From Kiloniellales bacterium (lineage in GTDB: Bacteria; Pseudomonadota; Alphaproteobacteria; Kiloniellales; JAKSBE01): a stretch of 8,650 nt of DNA. Under the pieces are notes generated by a model. That model made no database searches, was not told the origin of the DNA, and was given only the letters and a program-made list of their open reading frames with translations. Position numbers and translations under genes: made by a program. The stretch is taken from NCBI GenBank assembly GCA_030067055.1, contig JASJAL010000112.1, positions 1 through 8,650 on the forward strand, written 5' to 3'. Each line of letters starts with the position of its first letter. The first letter of the stretch is position 1. This document shows positions 6,181 through 8,650 of the stretch, piece by piece.

Positions 6181-8139
6181 ATGACCGCCACCGCGCTGAT
6201 GGAGATCAAGGAAGCGGAGATCCGCAAGCACTACCCGCAGACCTACCAGCTGCTTGCCGGCTTCGACTACGCGCCGCGGATCGGCCGCGCCAGCGAAGCG
6301 CCGGCCGCCGGCCGTGGCCGCTCTTCGGGCATTCCCGGGCGCCGCAGTTTCCGCTCGACGACGCCGGGCCTGGCGGTCTCCGGTGCGCCTTCGGGGGCGG
6401 TCTCGCTCTTGAACCGGATCCAGGGCATCGAGGCCGAGGACCCGCTGCAGAGCGAGACCCAGGTGCACGTCCTGCGTAGCCTGCGGCGCGCGCTCGCCGT
6501 CGCCGAGTCGGTGGTGGGGCTCTACGGCGAGCTGACCCCGCTCAACCAGCTCAAGCAGGTCAACAGCCAGGGCCGCCTGGCCGAGGCGCAGAAGGCGGAG
6601 TTCGCCGAGCTCTTGTCGAGCGCGGCCCTGATCGGGCTGTTCACCTTCGCCAACCTGCTCGGCTTTCTGGTGCGCGACGGCGGCGAGACCCAGGGGCCGG
6701 AAATCGAGCTCGGCGAGGCCGAGGAGATCGTGCTCGACAACGTCAACGTCGCACTCAAGGGCGCCCTCTGGGAACTCGACCAGAAGATCGCCCGCTTCGC
6801 CGAGTCCGATGCCCAGCTCGCCGCCGTGGTGACCGCCTACGCCGAGCGGCTGATGGACGAGGCGGCATTGCGCAGCAGCGGCGCCCGCCACCTCGAGGCC
6901 TTCGTCGCCAAGACCTATCGGGTCGAGGCCGACGACTTCCAGATCGACGGCTTCACCCCGGCGCGCCGCGCCGCATCGACGCCGCTGGTCATGACCTTCA
7001 AGAAACCGGAAGAGGTGATCGGCAACCACATCGCCAAGCACCAGTGCATGAAGCTGGCGAAGATGCTGATGGCCTACGACTTCACGCGTCAGCTGAACCC
7101 CTTCGTTGAGCTGGGCGGCTTCATCTTCACCTTCATGGGCGACGGCAAGCCGGGCACCGGCAAGACCACCCTGATCCAGATGCTCGGCGGCCTGCTGAAC
7201 GACTATAGCCAGGTGGCCGGCTATGCCTTCCGCTACGAGAATCTTTCGTCGGAGTCGATCGACTCCTACCAGGGCAAGTCGGGCCAGAACGCCAAGGCCT
7301 TCATCCGCAACGTCATGGATCCCCACGTCATCGGCTTCGGCACCATCGACGACATCGACCAGATCGCCGGTCGGCGCGGCGACCGTCAGTCCTCCTCGGG
7401 CCAGCAGGAGGTCACCGCCGTCCTGATGGAGTCCTTCGGCGGCGCCAACACCGTGGTGCGCGGCAACTGCAGCTTCGGCATGTTCTCGAACTACCCGGAG
7501 AACGTCGATGACGCCCTCAGGCAGCGCGCCGGCGCCCGCTTCCTGGTCGACGGCCCGCGCAGCGAGGCGGACTACATCGACATCCTGCACCTGCTGCTCG
7601 GCAAGAATCATAACCTCGAGGTCGGCAAGCACGATCTCTACGAAGCCCAGGAGATCCGCCGCGCGGTGGCGGCGTCCTACGAGCAGCACGGCCGGCCGGC
7701 GGAGGCGCAGCTGGAGGCGGTCTTCGAGGCGGTCGCCAAGGCCCAAGGCCCGCTCGACACCATCGCTAAGCTGGGACGCTATCTGAAGGCGATCCAGGAC
7801 GTTGACGAGCGCTTCACCGGCCGTGCGGTCAAGAACATCACCGACGCGGTCAAGGTCCGCGCCATGGACGTCGAGCTGCCCGACGAGTGGATGGCGGACC
7901 CGACGCTTTTCCTCCAGCAGGACTACGAGACCAAGCGGGCGATGATCGGCGAGCTGATGAATCCGATCACGCCGGAGATGGTTCTTCAGGAGATCAACCG
8001 CTACGCGGACGCCGAGTTCCGCTACGCCAACGTCTCCGACGAATCCGCGGTCGACGGCATGGTCCGGGACCTGCGCCTGCAGGCCGAGGCCAAGCGCCGC
8101 TACATCGCCGATGCCGGCGGCAAGGGGGAGCAGGGCTGA
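6181..8139 (+). CDS. AAA+ ATPase, classical-AAA-like, with DDID Walker B
   Basis: This 652-aa protein has one AAA+ module at about residues 280-475. Walker A is GKPGTGKT (322-329). The Walker B region is GFGTIDDID (385-393), where most classical AAA proteins read DEID. FSNYPENVDDALRQR (435-449) is the sensor-1 (N437) and arginine-finger (R447/R449) segment, matching the usual TNRPEnLDpALlRR pattern. The first ~260 residues are a helical domain interrupted by a flexible Arg/Gly/Ser/Pro/Ala-rich stretch at about 33-75. The C-terminal ~175 residues are helical and charged. Such ATPases form rings that remodel or unfold protein partners; the partner here may be the coiled-coil or 374-aa protein (inference). 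There is no protease, helicase or membrane domain, so it is probably cytoplasmic. ATG 6181 follows AAGGGG at a long spacing and is the natural start after the 31-bp gap. The next gene begins 7 bp after its stop. Confidence 0.9.
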   Translation: MTATALMEIKEAEIRKHYPQTYQLLAGFDYAPRIGRASEAPAAGRGRSSGIPGRRSFRSTTPGLAVSGAPSGAVSLLNRIQGIEAEDPLQSETQVHVLRSLRRALAVAESVVGLYGELTPLNQLKQVNSQGRLAEAQKAEFAELLSSAALIGLFTFANLLGFLVRDGGETQGPEIELGEAEEIVLDNVNVALKGALWELDQKIARFAESDAQLAAVVTAYAERLMDEAALRSSGARHLEAFVAKTYRVEADDFQIDGFTPARRAASTPLVMTFKKPEEVIGNHIAKHQCMKLAKMLMAYDFTRQLNPFVELGGFIFTFMGDGKPGTGKTTLIQMLGGLLNDYSQVAGYAFRYENLSSESIDSYQGKSGQNAKAFIRNVMDPHVIGFGTIDDIDQIAGRRGDRQSSSGQQEVTAVLMESFGGANTVVRGNCSFGMFSNYPENVDDALRQRAGARFLVDGPRSEADYIDILHLLLGKNHNLEVGKHDLYEAQEIRRAVAASYEQHGRPAEAQLEAVFEAVAKAQGPLDTIAKLGRYLKAIQDVDERFTGRAVKNITDAVKVRAMDVELPDEWMADPTLFLQQDYETKRAMIGELMNPITPEMVLQEINRYADAEFRYANVSDESAVDGMVRDLRLQAEAKRRYIADAGGKGEQG

Positions 8140-8146
8140 GGGCGTC

Positions 8147-8650
8147 ATGCACCGGCTGACCGAGAACAACCTGATCTACGGCAACTTGTTCGAGGTTGCG
8201 ACCCCGGTGCTGCGCGACCGCTACAATCGGGCGCTTCAGCTGCTCTATGGCCGGCAGACCGAGCTGGAGCGCTTTCGCATCGACCAGAGCGGCTTTTCGC
8301 CGGAAGTCGCAGAAGAGCTCGACGACCCGGAATACCTGAACCCGCACGGCTGCAACCGCATGTTCATCTTGCTCACCCTCGAGCAGACCTACCTGCCGTT
8401 GCTGGACGCCACCTTCACCTCCAGTCGGGCGATCCTGCGCAACTACATCGAGGACAACCGCGAGGCCCTTTTCGCGTTGACTGCGCGCGACGCGGTCTTC
8501 GGCGAACTGGAGGATTCGGTTTACAAGATCAAGACCCTGGGCGACCTCACCTCGATCAAGCACATCCGGATCAAGGCGCGGACTCCGAACCGCCTGATCA
8601 CCAAGGCCAGGCGCTTGAGCAGCAAGATCGACGCCTTCATGGAGAGCGAG
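8147..8650 (+). CDS. DUF6638-like protein of unknown function, C-terminus beyond window
   Basis: The frame opens at ATG 8147, 7 bp after the ATPase stop, with GAGGG just upstream, and stays open for 168 codons to the window edge. The visible part is soluble and mixed alpha/beta. Key stretches are LIYGNLFEVATPVLRDRYNR at 9-28, FRIDQSGFSPEV at 43-54, YLNPHGCNRMFILLTLEQ at 63-80 and LFALTARDAVFGELEDSVY at 108-126. From memory these resemble DUF6638 proteins of Rhodobacterales and relatives, which are also found beside an AAA ATPase; this was not checked by search. No catalytic motif is recognisable. The tight spacing implies translational coupling with the ATPase and a shared task. The C-terminal end and any later genes of the operon are not visible. 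Confidence 0.75.
   Translation, partial: MHRLTENNLIYGNLFEVATPVLRDRYNRALQLLYGRQTELERFRIDQSGFSPEVAEELDDPEYLNPHGCNRMFILLTLEQTYLPLLDATFTSSRAILRNYIEDNREALFALTARDAVFGELEDSVYKIKTLGDLTSIKHIRIKARTPNRLITKARRLSSKIDAFMESE

Noticed and set aside
6157..8169. Very long minus-strand open frame (670 codons) opposite the AAA+ gene
   Set aside because: GC-rich codon bias creates open antisense frames; its translation is repetitive in G, V, D, L and H with no motif, whereas the plus strand holds a complete AAA+ protein.
1..8650. tRNA, rRNA, CRISPR array, insertion sequence, prophage
   Set aside because: I searched by eye for the tRNA TTC loop with CCA-type stem, regular short spaced repeats, and transposase or integrase motifs; none was found.

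Overview
This is a GC-rich window with Shine-Dalgarno-led genes. It carries a dispersed repeat core (CCCGGA-N5-TCCGGG-CATG) common in alphaproteobacterial genomes, and an acyl-CoA ligase of the type abundant in that class. I infer an alphaproteobacterium, perhaps in the Rhodospirillales or a relative; this rests on sequence style, not on a marker gene.

Left part (1-3515, all on the minus strand; transcription runs right to left). An AMP-forming acyl-CoA ligase of the DmdB/medium-chain type (3515-1872) is followed, after a 325-bp gap, by an integral-membrane fatty acid desaturase with three histidine boxes (1546-449). A DUF350 (YjfL-like) membrane protein follows (377 to beyond position 1). 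Upstream of the desaturase is a good match to a heat-shock sigma-32 (RpoH) promoter. A 16-bp palindrome of the TetR-operator style lies at the predicted transcription start. A 10-bp-stem hairpin ends 2 nt before the DUF350 start codon. This half looks like fatty-acid activation and membrane-lipid or envelope adjustment.

Middle (3516-3722). This divergent intergenic region holds an interrupted palindrome (TTAACCAAGA-N7-TCTTGGTGAA) and a -10-like CCCATATAGG element facing right.

Right part (3723-8650, all plus strand). Four genes run in the same direction: a soluble coiled-coil protein of about 358 aa; an uncharacterised 374-aa protein; a 652-aa AAA+ ATPase with a clear Walker A, a Walker B whose usual DEID reads DDID, a sensor-1 Asn and arginine-finger candidates; and a protein cut by the window end that resembles, from memory, the alphaproteobacterial DUF6638 family. 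The last three are closely packed (31-bp and 7-bp gaps). The first is separated by 225 bp containing a large dispersed inverted repeat. This is the most likely undescribed system here: a AAA+ motor with a coiled-coil partner and two family-specific unknowns. Its function cannot be read from the sequence. A DUF350 gene nearby, and the known pairing of AAA ATPases with ESCRT-III/PspA-type coiled coils, only hint at an envelope or membrane role.

No tRNA, rRNA, CRISPR array, transposase or phage gene was seen.
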